In this document: positions 20,988 to 29,984 of the stretch, piece by piece
How positions within the stretch are numbered: position 1 is the first letter of the stretch
Layout: every line of letters begins with the position of its first letter
Assembly: GCF_020329485.1 (NCBI RefSeq)
Contig: NZ_JAGKJI010000007.1
Location: 1 to 64,000, forward strand
Direction: 5' to 3'
DNA length: 64,000 bases
DNA from: Bradyrhizobium cenepequi
GTDB taxonomy: Bacteria > Pseudomonadota > Alphaproteobacteria > Rhizobiales > Xanthobacteraceae
Notes under the pieces: generated by a model
The model's database searches: none
What the model was told of the DNA's origin: nothing
The model's input: the letters and a program-made list of their open reading frames with translations, nothing else
Made by a program: the position numbers and the translations under genes

Positions 20988-22775
20988 TTACTTCTTTCCA
21001 GGCAGGACGCTCTCCAGCACCTGCCTTGCCGTGCCTCTGATTACGCCGACCTCGTCGGGATCTCCCTTGGCGAGAGCGATCGAGAAGTTCTTCGCCTGCT
21101 CGAACGTGATGTGCGGCGGCAGCGGCGGCACTTCGGGATCCGTCTTCACTTCCAGCACGACCGGAATTTTGCTCGCCAGCGCCTGGTCCCAGGCTGATCC
21201 AACCTGGTCGGGATGGTCGGCGTAGATACCGTACAGCCCGATCAGATCGGCAAAACTGGAATAGGAGACGTTGGGAATCCGCTGCGACGCCTCGAACTTC
21301 GGATCACCGTTGATGATCCGCTGCTCCCACGTCACCTGGTTCAGGTCCTCGTTGTTGAACACGCAGACGATCCAGCGCGGATCCTTCCACTCGCGCCAGT
21401 ATTTGGCGACGGTGATCAGTTCGGCCATGTTGTTCATCTGCATCGCGCCGTCGCCGACCAGCGCGATCACCGGGCGGTCCGGATGCGCATATTTGGCGGC
21501 GATCGCATAGGGGACGGCAGCACCCATCGATGCCAGCCCGCCTGACAATGACGCCTTCATACCCTGGCGCATCTTCAGGTCACGCGCATACCAGTTGGCG
21601 CAGGAGCCGGAATCGCTGGTGATGATCGCGCGCTCCGGCAGCCGCGGTGACAATTCCCAGGTCACCCGCTGCGGGTTGATGGGATTGGCGGGTTGTTTCG
21701 CCCGCTCCTCGAGCGTCTTCCACCAGTTCCTGACATTCTCCTCGACCTCGCTGCGCCAGCCATCGGCCGGCTTCTGGTGGAGCCGCGGCAGCAGCGCCCG
21801 CAATGTTTCCGCGGCATCGCCTACGAGGCCGACCTCCATGGGGAAGCGGATCGACAGCATGCTCGCATCGATGTCGATCTGGACGCCGCGCGCGCCGCCT
21901 TCCTTTGGCAGGAATTCGGAATAGGGAAACGCGGACCCGACCATCAACAACGTGTCGCAGTCCGTCATCAGCCGATAGCTCGGCTCGGTCCCCAATAGTC
22001 CGGTCGAGCCCGTAACCCAGGGCAGGTCGTCGGGAAGGGCGGCCTTGCCGAGCAGAGCCTTGGCACAACCGGCGGATAATCTGTTGGCGACTGCGATCAC
22101 CTCATCCGCAGCGCCAAGGGCGCCGGCGCCGATCAGCATTGCAACTTTGCTTCCAGCATTGAGCACTTCGGCAGCGCGATCGAGATCGGTATCGTGCGGC
22201 AATGTCTTCGGCGCGCGATAGCCGATTCCGGAATGCAAGGTGCCATGGGCGCGCGGCGGATCTTCATAGGACAGATCCTGCAGATCGTTCGGCAGGATGA
22301 TCGCGGTCACGGTTCGGCGTGCGAGTGCGATGCGCGCAGCGCGATCAACCAGGTGTCGTACCTGCGCCGGTGAGGAAGCCTGCGCAACATAGGCGCCGGC
22401 GACATCCTTGAACATCGAAACCAGATCGAGTTCCTGCTGGTACTGTCCGCCGAGTGCGTTGCGCGCCTGCTGCCCGACGATCGCGAGCACGGGCTGATGG
22501 TCCAATAGCGCGTCGTAAAGCCCAGTGACGAGATGCGAGGCTCCCGGACCAGACGTTGCGATGCAGACGCCGAGTCGGCCGGAGAATTTCGCGTAGGCCG
22601 AGGCCATGAATGCCGCCATCTCCTCATGCCGCGCCTGGATGAACTTGATCTTTCCATCCGCGCGATTGAGCGCACCGAAGACGCCGTTGATACCGTCGCC
22701 CGGATAACCAAAGATGTGCTCCACGCCCCAATCGTGAAGCCGTTGAACGACGAAATCGCCGACGGTCTGAGACAT
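20988..22775 (-). CDS. Thiamine pyrophosphate-dependent enzyme (acetolactate synthase/pyruvate oxidase-like)
   Basis: A 595-residue TPP enzyme. The ATG at 22775 begins MSQTVGDFVVQRLHDWGVEH. N-terminal domain: the activating Glu in RHEEMAAFMASAYAKF and the ATSGPGASHL loop. A middle domain follows. C-terminal domain: LVGDGAMQMNNMAEL with downstream VCVFNNEDLNQ, the TPP/Mg motif. It fits pyruvate oxidase-like 'thiamine pyrophosphate-requiring' proteins better than biosynthetic acetolactate synthase, since no regulatory subunit is near. The frame runs open upstream to 24041, but that part is antisense to emrA. Confidence 0.88.
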   Translation of the reverse strand: MSQTVGDFVVQRLHDWGVEHIFGYPGDGINGVFGALNRADGKIKFIQARHEEMAAFMASAYAKFSGRLGVCIATSGPGASHLVTGLYDALLDHQPVLAIVGQQARNALGGQYQQELDLVSMFKDVAGAYVAQASSPAQVRHLVDRAARIALARRTVTAIILPNDLQDLSYEDPPRAHGTLHSGIGYRAPKTLPHDTDLDRAAEVLNAGSKVAMLIGAGALGAADEVIAVANRLSAGCAKALLGKAALPDDLPWVTGSTGLLGTEPSYRLMTDCDTLLMVGSAFPYSEFLPKEGGARGVQIDIDASMLSIRFPMEVGLVGDAAETLRALLPRLHQKPADGWRSEVEENVRNWWKTLEERAKQPANPINPQRVTWELSPRLPERAIITSDSGSCANWYARDLKMRQGMKASLSGGLASMGAAVPYAIAAKYAHPDRPVIALVGDGAMQMNNMAELITVAKYWREWKDPRWIVCVFNNEDLNQVTWEQRIINGDPKFEASQRIPNVSYSSFADLIGLYGIYADHPDQVGSAWDQALASKIPVVLEVKTDPEVPPLPPHITFEQAKNFSIALAKGDPDEVGVIRGTARQVLESVLPGKK

Positions 22776-22816
22776 CGTGAACTCCGCGGTACGTTGGAGT
22801 GCAATCAAGCACTGAG

Positions 22817-22841
22817 AACCGGTACTCCGCGTGAGGGTTCC
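22817..22841 (-). promoter_or_regulatory. EcfG-like promoter for the TPP enzyme gene
   Basis: On the minus strand GGAAC (22841-22837), 16 bases, GGTT (22820-22817), 42 bases before the start at 22775. One mismatch to CGTT. A similar site faces the other way 28 bases off. Confidence 0.45.
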
Positions 22842-22868
22842 AATCGGCGCCCCGATCAATGGTCCGTG

Positions 22869-22893
22869 GGAACCATGCTCTGATTGCGCGGTT
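22869..22893 (+). promoter_or_regulatory. EcfG-like promoter for the efflux operon
   Basis: GGAAC (22869-22873), 16 bases, GGTT (22890-22893), 45 bases before the emrA-like start at 22938. Same sequence pattern as the divergent site at 22817. Confidence 0.45.
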
Positions 22894-22937
22894 AGCCAAA
22901 TCGATTGCAAATGATCTCCTTCGCTTGAGGTGCTGCC

Positions 22938-24104
22938 GTGGATGCCACGACCCGAGAGCGTGGGCCGTCCGCGGAAGAAAAACGGCCTCCGGAACGCGCT
23001 CCCGAGCAGAAGCCTGAATTCAGGGACGTCAGCGAAACGCCGGACAGTCCGCCAACCGCGCCCAAGAAGCCATCGATGCTCGATCGGCTCCGCGAGCACT
23101 GGGTCTTGGCGATCATGGGCGCTTGCGTTCTCCTGGCTGCGATCGCTGGCGGCGTCATCTATTGGCTCGCTGTCCGTGATTACGAATCTACCGACGACGC
23201 CTTCATCGCAGCGCGCAGCTTCTCGGTTGCTCCGAAGGTCGGCGGCTACCTGGTCGAGGTACGCGTCACGGATAACCAGCATGTCAATGCGGGCGATCTG
23301 CTCGCCCGTATCGATGATCGCGACTACAAGATCGCGGTGGACCAGGCCGAAGGGCAGGTTGCCGCGGCACGGGCCAACATCGCCAACATCGAGGCCCAGA
23401 TCGATAGCCAGCAGGCGCAGATCGACCAGGCCAGAGCACAGCTCTCGCAAGCCGAAGCGCAACTGCAATTCGCGCAGCAGGAGGCCGCGCGCGCCGACGA
23501 TCTCCTGCAGAAGGGGGCCGGCACGCTGCAACGTCAGCAACAGACCAAGTCCGATCTCGAAGCGCAGCAGGCCAACACCACTCGCGCGAGGACGGCGGTA
23601 ACCGTGGCCGAGCTTGGGATCAAGCCGCTGCAGGCCCAGCGTGAGAGCGCCAAGGCCTCGCTGCAGCAGGCAGAGGCGCAGCGCGATCAGGCCAAGCTCA
23701 ATCTCGAATACACCAAGGTCACAGCGGCGCAGTCCGGGCGCGTCGTCAAGCTGACCGGCGCCAAGGGGACGTATGCGATGGCCGGGCAGAGCATCATGAT
23801 GTTCGTGCCTGACGAGGTCTGGATCGTGGCGAACTACAAGGAGACCCAGCTTCGCGACATGCGTCCGGGCCAGCCCGTCGAGTTCACGATCGACGCCTAT
23901 CCGGACCGCAAACTGATCGGACGCGTGGACTCGGTGCAGCCCGGCTCGGGCACGGCGTTCAGCCTGCTGCCGGCAGAGAACGCCACCGGCAACTACGTGA
24001 AGGTGGTGCAGCGTATGCCGGTCAAGATCGTGGTCGATCATTGGCCGCCCGACGTGCCCGTCGGCCCCGGCATGTCGGTCGTGCCCTGGACGAAGGTGCG
24101 ATGA
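22938..24104 (+). CDS. emrA: EmrA/HlyD-type membrane fusion protein
   Basis: A 388-residue periplasmic adaptor of an efflux pump. GTG start at 22938 after GAGGT. Order: cytoplasmic N-terminus (1-55), one membrane helix (LAIMGACVLLAAIAGGVIYW), biotinyl-lipoyl half (FSVAPKVGGYLVEVRVTDNQ), a long coiled-coil hairpin rich in Gln/Ala (AEGQVAAARANIANIEAQI...), second lipoyl half and beta-barrel domain (IVANYKETQLRDMRPGQPV). Its stop overlaps the emrB start (ATGA), so the two are translationally coupled. Confidence 0.92.
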   Translation: MDATTRERGPSAEEKRPPERAPEQKPEFRDVSETPDSPPTAPKKPSMLDRLREHWVLAIMGACVLLAAIAGGVIYWLAVRDYESTDDAFIAARSFSVAPKVGGYLVEVRVTDNQHVNAGDLLARIDDRDYKIAVDQAEGQVAAARANIANIEAQIDSQQAQIDQARAQLSQAEAQLQFAQQEAARADDLLQKGAGTLQRQQQTKSDLEAQQANTTRARTAVTVAELGIKPLQAQRESAKASLQQAEAQRDQAKLNLEYTKVTAAQSGRVVKLTGAKGTYAMAGQSIMMFVPDEVWIVANYKETQLRDMRPGQPVEFTIDAYPDRKLIGRVDSVQPGSGTAFSLLPAENATGNYVKVVQRMPVKIVVDHWPPDVPVGPGMSVVPWTKVR

Positions 24105-25708
24105 CTGATACCACGCAGGCCGGCGGCTGGTCGCCGGAGCGCTCGGCAGCCGGCGGACACAATCCCTACCTCATCGCCTTCGTCGTTTCGATCGCGACCT
24201 TCATGGAGGTGCTCGATACGACCATCGCCAATGTCTCGCTGCGCCACATCGCGGGTGGGCTGGCGGTCGGAATCGACGAGAGCACTTACGTCATCACCAG
24301 CTATCTCGTCGCCAACGCGATCGTGCTGTCGATCTCCGGCTGGCTCGCGACCGTGCTCGGCCGCAAGCGCTTCTACATGATCTGCGTCGGCATCTTCAGC
24401 GTGGCGTCGCTGCTGTGCGGATTTGCCTGGAGCCTGGAAGCGCTGGTGCTGTTCCGCATCCTGCAGGGGCTTGGCGGCGGAGGGATGGCGACCTCCGAGC
24501 AGGCCATCCTGGCCGACTCCTTTCCGCCGGCCAAGCGCGGCCAGGCCTTCGCGATCTACGGCATCGCGGTCGTGGTGGCGCCGGTGATCGGGCCGACGCT
24601 CGGCGGCTGGATCACGGACACCTATTCGTGGCACTGGGTGTTTCTGATCAACGTGCCGATGGGACTGCTGTCGCTGGTCCTGGTGGGGACGCTGGTCAGC
24701 GAACCCTCGGGTGCGGAGGAGGAGCGAAGGGAATTGCTCCGCAATGGACTCCGCATCGACTATATCGGCTTCATCCTGGTCGCGATCGGGCTGGGCTCGC
24801 TCGAATTCGTGCTCGACGAAGGCCAGCGCAACGACTGGTTCGGATCGAGCATGATCCTGGGCTTTGCGCTGATGTCCGCCTTCTGCCTGCTGGCGCTGAT
24901 CCCCTGGGAATTGACGCGCAAGGACCCGATCATCGAGCTTCGCCTGCTCGGCCAGCGGCAGTTCGCGGCCTGCTTCCTGGTCATGCTCGGCACCGGCGCG
25001 GTCTTGATCTCGACCACCCAGATACTCCCGCAGCTGCTGCAGGCCGAGCTGGGCTACACCGCAATGCTCGCAGGCCTTGCGCTGTCGCCGGGCGGCCTCT
25101 TCACGATGGTGATGATGCCAATCGTGGGCAGGCTCGTGAGCATCGTGCAGCCGAAATATCTGATCATGGTTGGCGCGACGATCGTGATGATCACGATGTG
25201 GCATCTCACCGGGCTGAACCAGGACATCACCTATGGCTACGCGGCGTGGTCGCGCATCTTCCTCGGCATTGGCCTGCCGTTCCTGTTCCTGCCGGTGACA
25301 ACCGCGTCCTATGACGGTGTGCCGCCAGAGAAGACCAACCAGGCCTCGGCGCTGATCAATGTCGCCCGCAACGTCGGCGGCTCGATGGGAGTCGCGTTGG
25401 CGCAGACCGTGCTGGCGCAGCGCCAGCAATTCCATCAGAGCCGGCTGGTCGAGCATGTCGCGCCGTCCGACATCGGTTACCAGCAGACCATCGATGCGAT
25501 GACGCGCTATTTCCAGGCGCAGGGCTCCAATGCTTCCGATGCGGCCTCGCAGGCGATCGCCTGGGTCGGCCAGACATTGCAGCGCCAGATTGATTTCCTG
25601 GCCTATATCGATGTGTTCTGGACGCTCGCCGTCATCGGCGCCCTGATGATCCCGCTCGCGCTGAGCATGCGCTCGATCGATCTCAACGCACCAGCACGGG
25701 GGCACTGA
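24101..25708 (+). CDS. emrB: EmrB/QacA-type multidrug efflux MFS transporter (DHA2)
   Basis: A 535-residue inner-membrane transporter with about 14 hydrophobic helices. Family motifs: MEVLDTTIANVSL in helix 1, SGWLATVLGRKRFYM (motif A region), and GIAVVVAPVIGPTLGGWI (motif C of drug/H+ antiporters). With the EmrA-like partner it should expel drugs or other toxic compounds across the envelope; the outer-membrane channel is not encoded here. The substrate cannot be inferred. Confidence 0.93.
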   Translation: MTDTTQAGGWSPERSAAGGHNPYLIAFVVSIATFMEVLDTTIANVSLRHIAGGLAVGIDESTYVITSYLVANAIVLSISGWLATVLGRKRFYMICVGIFSVASLLCGFAWSLEALVLFRILQGLGGGGMATSEQAILADSFPPAKRGQAFAIYGIAVVVAPVIGPTLGGWITDTYSWHWVFLINVPMGLLSLVLVGTLVSEPSGAEEERRELLRNGLRIDYIGFILVAIGLGSLEFVLDEGQRNDWFGSSMILGFALMSAFCLLALIPWELTRKDPIIELRLLGQRQFAACFLVMLGTGAVLISTTQILPQLLQAELGYTAMLAGLALSPGGLFTMVMMPIVGRLVSIVQPKYLIMVGATIVMITMWHLTGLNQDITYGYAAWSRIFLGIGLPFLFLPVTTASYDGVPPEKTNQASALINVARNVGGSMGVALAQTVLAQRQQFHQSRLVEHVAPSDIGYQQTIDAMTRYFQAQGSNASDAASQAIAWVGQTLQRQIDFLAYIDVFWTLAVIGALMIPLALSMRSIDLNAPARGH

Positions 25709-25813
25709 CGCCCAAATCGTCGCAACCACAGACGAGATTGTGAAATGAGCCTGCCCAGGTTCTGCGCTATGGATGCGTGTTCGCGAGATCGTCGTCTCGC
25801 GTGAGGATATGCA

Positions 25814-27157
25814 ATGCCCTGGAAGCCAATTGCAGCAAGCGCCACGGTTGCGACCTTGCTTGTGTTGATGATCCCGGCTGATGGAAGCGCGGAGCCGACT
25901 GTCCTGAAGGGACAGGAGGCCTATGGCGATTGGCGGCGCGACAAGCCCGGCACCTTGCGCCTGATCACGCCACAGGACCTGCCCAAACCCGGCGCGACGC
26001 CATCGACCGCGAACATGTCGCGCGTCGCGCCGCGATCGGCCTCCACAATTCCGCAAGTGCGATCGGGGTTCAAGGCCGAACTGTTCGCCGACGGCTTGAA
26101 CGGGCCGCGCATCATCAAGACCGCGCCGAACGGCGACATCTTCGTCGCCGAGACGCGTGCCGGGCGCATCCGGGTGCTGCGCGCCGCCGATGGAGCGGCC
26201 AAACCCACGATCAACGAAGTTTACGCCACTGGCCTCGATCGTCCGTTCGGCATCGCCTTCTTTCCGAATGGCGACAACCCGCAATGGCTCTATGTCGCCA
26301 ACACCGGGAGCGTGGTGCGCTTTGCCTATCGCAATGGCGATCTCAAGGCTTCCGGCAAGCCGGAAACAATCGTCGCGAATCTGCCGCACGGCTGGGGCCA
26401 CTCGACCCGCGACATCGTCTTCACGCTGGACAATGCACGGATGCTGGTCTCGGTCGGGTCGGCCGGAAATTCGGGGGAGGGCATGGGCACTCCGCCGGGC
26501 GGCCTGCAAGCCTGGAGCCGCGAGCGCCCGCTCGGTGCCGCCTGGGGCAATGAGGCCAACCGCGGCGCGGTGCTTGCCTTCGATCCAGACGGCAAGAACC
26601 AGCGCATTTTTGCCACCGGCCTCCGGAATTGCGTCGGGCTTGCGATCCAGCCACAAACGGGCGTGCCCTGGTGCTCGACCAATGAGCGCGATGGTCTCGG
26701 CGATAACCTCGTGCCCGATTACGTGACCCGGATCCGCGAGAATGCGTTCTATGGCTGGCCCTGGTTCTACATCGGTGCCAACGAGGATCCGCGGCATGTC
26801 GGGGTACGGCCTGAGCTGAAAGACAAGGTCACGGTTCCCGACGTGCTGCTGCAGGCGCATTCCGCTTCGCTCGGCCTGGCGTTCTATGACGGCCAAAACT
26901 TTCCCGCCGAGTATCGCGGCGACATATTCGCGGCCTTGCACGGCTCGTGGAATCGGTCGAGGCGCACGGGCTACAAGGTGGTCCGCATCCGGCTGAAGGA
27001 TGGCGTGCCGACCGGCGAATATGAGGACTTTGCGACCGGCTTCGTGATCAGCGATTCCGAAGTGTGGGGACGCCCGGTCGGCGTCACCGTCGCCCGCGAC
27101 GGCGCGCTGCTGATCTCCGAGGATGGCAACGGCACGATCTGGCGGATCAGCCGCTAG
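25814..27157 (+). CDS. PQQ-type sorbosone dehydrogenase family protein
   Basis: A 447-residue exported beta-propeller protein. N-terminal signal peptide (IAASATVATLLVLMIPADGSAE), then propeller blades with NGDIFVAETRAGRIRVL, ERPLGAAWGNEANRG, FATGLRNCVGLAIQP, ENAFYGWPWFYIG and FAALHGSWNRSRRTGYKVV, diagnostic of the sorbosone/glucose dehydrogenase family. PQQ-dependent sugar or alcohol oxidation in the periplasm is likely; the true substrate is unknown. It is monocistronic and convergent with the small gene at 27162. Confidence 0.9.
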   Translation: MPWKPIAASATVATLLVLMIPADGSAEPTVLKGQEAYGDWRRDKPGTLRLITPQDLPKPGATPSTANMSRVAPRSASTIPQVRSGFKAELFADGLNGPRIIKTAPNGDIFVAETRAGRIRVLRAADGAAKPTINEVYATGLDRPFGIAFFPNGDNPQWLYVANTGSVVRFAYRNGDLKASGKPETIVANLPHGWGHSTRDIVFTLDNARMLVSVGSAGNSGEGMGTPPGGLQAWSRERPLGAAWGNEANRGAVLAFDPDGKNQRIFATGLRNCVGLAIQPQTGVPWCSTNERDGLGDNLVPDYVTRIRENAFYGWPWFYIGANEDPRHVGVRPELKDKVTVPDVLLQAHSASLGLAFYDGQNFPAEYRGDIFAALHGSWNRSRRTGYKVVRIRLKDGVPTGEYEDFATGFVISDSEVWGRPVGVTVARDGALLISEDGNGTIWRISR

Positions 27158-27161
27158 GACA

Positions 27162-27419
27162 TCAGCCTTGTCCGTCGCTGAGGCCGTATTCCTCGTAGAT
27201 CGCCAGCGGATCGGCGTCAGGAAATAGCCGGCACTTCGCCTGCGCCAGATGCAGGGCGACGGTTCCGGAATCGCAGCCGGCGGCAAGCAGCTTTCGGATG
27301 TCCTCCATGTGCGGACGCGGCTGATGTTTTGGGGGAAGCTGCTCGAGGGCGACAAGCGCCGTCGCCAGCGCTTCGGTGATGACCCATTCGTCGTGGCCGG
27401 TGATTCCCTTTCTCGGCAT
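27162..27419 (-). CDS. Small hypothetical protein
   Basis: An 85-residue protein (MPRKGITGHDEWVITEALAT...) with helical segments and HMEDIRKLLAAGCDSGTVALHL in the middle. The ATG at 27419 follows 'gtgggaggtgtggcg', a strong ribosome binding site, so the GTG-side extension to 27434 is rejected. Similar small proteins occur in Bradyrhizobium. Function unknown. Confidence 0.72.
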   Translation of the reverse strand: MPRKGITGHDEWVITEALATALVALEQLPPKHQPRPHMEDIRKLLAAGCDSGTVALHLAQAKCRLFPDADPLAIYEEYGLSDGQG

Positions 27420-27777
27420 CGCCACACCTCCCACATTGGAGCAAGGCCCATTCTAGCGTAAAGCCAAGGCGCAGCGCCATTATCGGATTGCATCCGGCGA
27501 GGCAGACGCCTAGGACGTGCACACCATTTCCGGCACAGCATCATGCAGCAATTAAGGCTTCTGGCCGACAATCTCACCGATGCGCTCGATAAATCTGCTG
27601 AATTTGTAGGCGTGCTCGGCCCACTGAACGCAGCCTGGTCGAAGCGATCGAATATGCGGAACGGCTGGCGGGGTAGGGATGCCCCTGCGATTCCGTCGCT
27701 CCTGCAAACGCAGGTCCGGGACGACGCTCATTGCTATGACGGGGATGGGTGATTCAATTGTCAAACAGCTCTCCGCT
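27420..27777. other. Non-coding stretch
   Basis: No credible gene. It holds a fragment of the common intergenic repeat near 27688-27725 ('attccgtcgctcctgcaaacgcaggtccgggacgac'-type, with a small hairpin) and promoter space for 27162-27419. The 69-codon ORF at 27543 has no coding signature. Confidence 0.5.
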
Positions 27778-27889
27778 GTCATCGTCCGGCTTGACCGGGC
27801 GATCCAGTATTCCAGAGACGGCTGAGCTTAAGCCGAGAGGCTGCCGGATACTGGATGCCCGCCTTCGCGGGCATGACGGTGCAGTCTGG
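27778..27889. repeat. REP-like palindrome (ATCCAGTAT / ATACTGGAT type)
   Basis: 'gtcatcgtccggcttgacc' and 'gcgatccagtat' on the left face 'atactggatgcccgcc' and 'gcgggcatgac' on the right, the usual architecture of a dispersed intergenic palindrome of Bradyrhizobium. Confidence 0.75.
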
Positions 27890-27894
27890 GGACA

Positions 27895-28390
27895 GGATGT
27901 GCGTCCGCGTTCTCGCGGCAGCTTTCGCCCGAGCTTTGCGTCACTTTCCGCCCTCTCATTGAAGTGAGGGCGCAGGGAAAGCCGGGTGCCGGTCGCACCC
28001 GTGGGCCCCGTGCAACAAAAAGCACGGGGGTAGGACCACAGGTCAACCGGAGCAACACCGGCTTTCCCTGCGCAGTGGTTTACGGCTTACTTCGTGCTCT
28101 TCCCGGTGACCGGGCTTTCTTGCCACCGTCGCCCGCGGCAGCTCTTGCTACTCGCGAACTTAGCGCCAGCGTCGGGGCGCCAGAACCACACGACTTCGCC
28201 GTCCACGGATAGTCACGCTCGTCAGTCGCAACACCCGCGTCCACCGCATCTCACCGCAACGTTCGTGACGATCGCGACCCGCCCCTCATTTCGGGTGAGA
28301 CGCGCGGAGTCATAGCGGTGATTTGCCCGACGGCGGAAGCGGAATGTTTTTTGCGCGGGGGGTGGACAGACCAAATCACTTTGGAAGCAC
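27895..28390 (+). repeat. Long dispersed structured repeat element
   Basis: Contains a highly folded core (27950-28073): GCCCTC/GAGGGC hairpin, then a perfect 16-bp outer stem (27970-27985 with 28058-28073) enclosing GGGTGC/GCACCC and CCCCGTGC/GCACGGGG hairpins. The right part ('gtttgcccgacgg'-like, 'cgcaacgttcgtgacgatcgcgac') is also of a kind I recognise from many Bradyrhizobium intergenic regions. Short ORFs drawn through it (27964-28212, 28094-28315) are typical artefacts. Confidence 0.6.
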
Positions 28391-28406
28391 TGGCGAATTT
28401 TCTCTC

Positions 28407-28515
28407 CGTCATTCCGGGGCGATGCGAAGCATCGAGCCCGGAATCCATTTCACCACCAGGACATGCGGCCCAATGGATTCCGGGCTCGCGCCAAGAGGCG
28501 CGCCCCGGAATGACG
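28407..28515. repeat. REP palindrome with 15-bp perfect arms
   Basis: CGTCATTCCGGGGCG (28407-28421) is the exact reverse complement of 28501-28515. An inner pair, 'gagcccggaatccatt' and 'aatggattccgggctc', doubles the stem. A classic dispersed extragenic palindrome. Confidence 0.9.
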
Positions 28516-28572
28516 AAGAGTGAGCAGTGTGGTTGCTCGGAACCGGTCGGCGATGATAGAGAGCCCGACTAA

Positions 28573-28815
28573 TGGAGCGACGATCGTGACAGCGACGTAT
28601 ATCCGAACGAGCTGGGATTTTTTCTCCGCGACTACGTCACCGCCATGCTGCGCGTAGCCGAAATAAACCGCGTGCCATGCCTTGATCTTTTCAATTCAAG
28701 CGGCGTCAACAAGGCCAACTATCGAGCTCTCACTCACGACGGAGTGCATCCGAACAATTGGGGTGTTCTGCTGCGGGCAGTCCAGATCTCTTCATTCATC
28801 TCAAACGGTATCTAG
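28573..28815 (+). pseudogene. SGNH/GDSL hydrolase, C-terminal remnant
   Basis: The frame from 28573 (just after an in-frame TAA) to TAG at 28813-28815 encodes NELGFFLRDYVTAML, VPCLDLFNSSG and THDGVHPNNWG. The last has the Asp-x-x-His catalytic pair of SGNH hydrolases near the C-terminus. The block with the catalytic Ser is absent upstream, where REP repeats lie, so this is a 5'-truncated remnant. An internal ATG at 28645 could start a 56-residue fragment. Confidence 0.75.
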
Positions 28816-28892
28816 TGGCGATCATTCCCTGCGGTCGGAGCGATGGACAGCAATTGCTGCTGCCCAGCTTCGAGCGCGCTCACCGGCGAGGG

Positions 28893-29927
28893 CTATTTCG
28901 CAGTCAGCCGCCGGCCCATAGCCATGAAGGGCTTCTCGATATAGCGCCAGGAGAGCCAGGCCATCGGCGTCGTCAACGCCACCGCCGCGATCGTCGTCAC
29001 TGATATCGCGAGCAGGACCGGCAGTCCCCTCGCGTCGAGCAGCCGGACGGCAAGCGACATGCCGATCGGGTGAAGCAGATAGAAGCTGTAGGAGATGCGG
29101 CCGTAGAAGCGGACCGGGCGGAGATCGAAAGCGGCAAAGAGGCCGATCGAGCTTCGAAAGGCGACCAGCAGTACGAGCAGCGAGGAACTCAATGTTTCCA
29201 GCGCGATGATCGGCGCGGTCTGTTTCTGCGATCCGCAGAAGCAGAGCAGGGCGATGGCCGCGATCGAGAAGATCCAGGCGGCAGCCGTGCGCAGCCGCTC
29301 GGCGGTCCGCTCGCCCTGCATCTGCAGAAGCACGCCGGCGACGAAGGCGTAGAGCGGCGCGAGGTTCGCAACGCCGCCGAGCAGATGCACATAGGCGCCC
29401 CAGAAGGAGAGGCCAAACAGGACTGCGATCGACATGATCAGCGGCTGCGGGCCAACGCGCTGGAAGATGTAGACCGACAGCAGGATCAGTGGCGTCGCAA
29501 AGCACTCGACGGTCATCGACCACATCACGCCGTTGATGTCATGGCGGACCATGATTGCATTGAGCACGACGTTGAGCGGATCGAATTTCGCTTCGTAGCC
29601 GACATAGAAGCCGTATTGCTGGTGCAGCAAGGTCAGCAGCGCCACCACCGCGATTGCCGCGGGGAAGAGCCGGAACAGGCGATGTCGCAGAAACGTGATC
29701 GGGTTCGGATTGTTCTGCAGCGAGCGCGCCAGCACGAAGCCGCTGAGCACGAAGAACATCACGACCGGCGCCATGCCGGTGACGTAGGTGTCGGTGAATT
29801 GGCCGGTGATGTGATAGCCGACGACCGAGACGGCCGCGATGCCGCGCAGCGATTCAAGGCGAGGCAGGAAGCCGAGTTTTCCTGCCTTGCCTTTGCCTAC
29901 CTGCGCATCCGGGACTGCCGCCATCAT
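28893..29927 (-). CDS. Acyltransferase family 3 membrane protein
   Basis: A 344-residue inner-membrane O-acyltransferase (OafA/ExoZ type) with about ten hydrophobic helices. Family features: LESLRGIAAVSVVGYH near the N-terminus with the conserved Arg and His, APVVMFFVLSGFVLARSL, HRLFRLFPAA, and a C-terminal RISYSFYLLHPIGMSLAV. Such proteins acetylate exported polysaccharides. The neighbouring SGNH remnant ends 77 bases away on the other strand, a family often paired with these transferases. Confidence 0.92.
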   Translation of the reverse strand: MMAAVPDAQVGKGKAGKLGFLPRLESLRGIAAVSVVGYHITGQFTDTYVTGMAPVVMFFVLSGFVLARSLQNNPNPITFLRHRLFRLFPAAIAVVALLTLLHQQYGFYVGYEAKFDPLNVVLNAIMVRHDINGVMWSMTVECFATPLILLSVYIFQRVGPQPLIMSIAVLFGLSFWGAYVHLLGGVANLAPLYAFVAGVLLQMQGERTAERLRTAAAWIFSIAAIALLCFCGSQKQTAPIIALETLSSSLLVLLVAFRSSIGLFAAFDLRPVRFYGRISYSFYLLHPIGMSLAVRLLDARGLPVLLAISVTTIAAVALTTPMAWLSWRYIEKPFMAMGRRLTAK

Positions 29928-29984
29928 TGTCGCGTAACATTCCGCCCCCGGCTTGGCTACTGCGGCGCGCCAGGTGCGCGTTCA

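Noticed and set aside
22776..24041. N-terminal extension of the TPP enzyme frame (1017 codons in total)
   Set aside because: It is antisense to the emrA-like gene, has no TPP-enzyme homology, and a proper family start exists at 22775.
24038..27577. 1179-codon minus-strand ORF
   Set aside because: It is the shadow of emrB and the sorbosone-dehydrogenase-like gene; composition is dominated by Arg, His, Asp and Gln without any domain.
27964..28212. 82-codon ORF in the intergenic repeat
   Set aside because: It lies across the folded repeat element; this kind of ORF is a known annotation artefact of the repeat.
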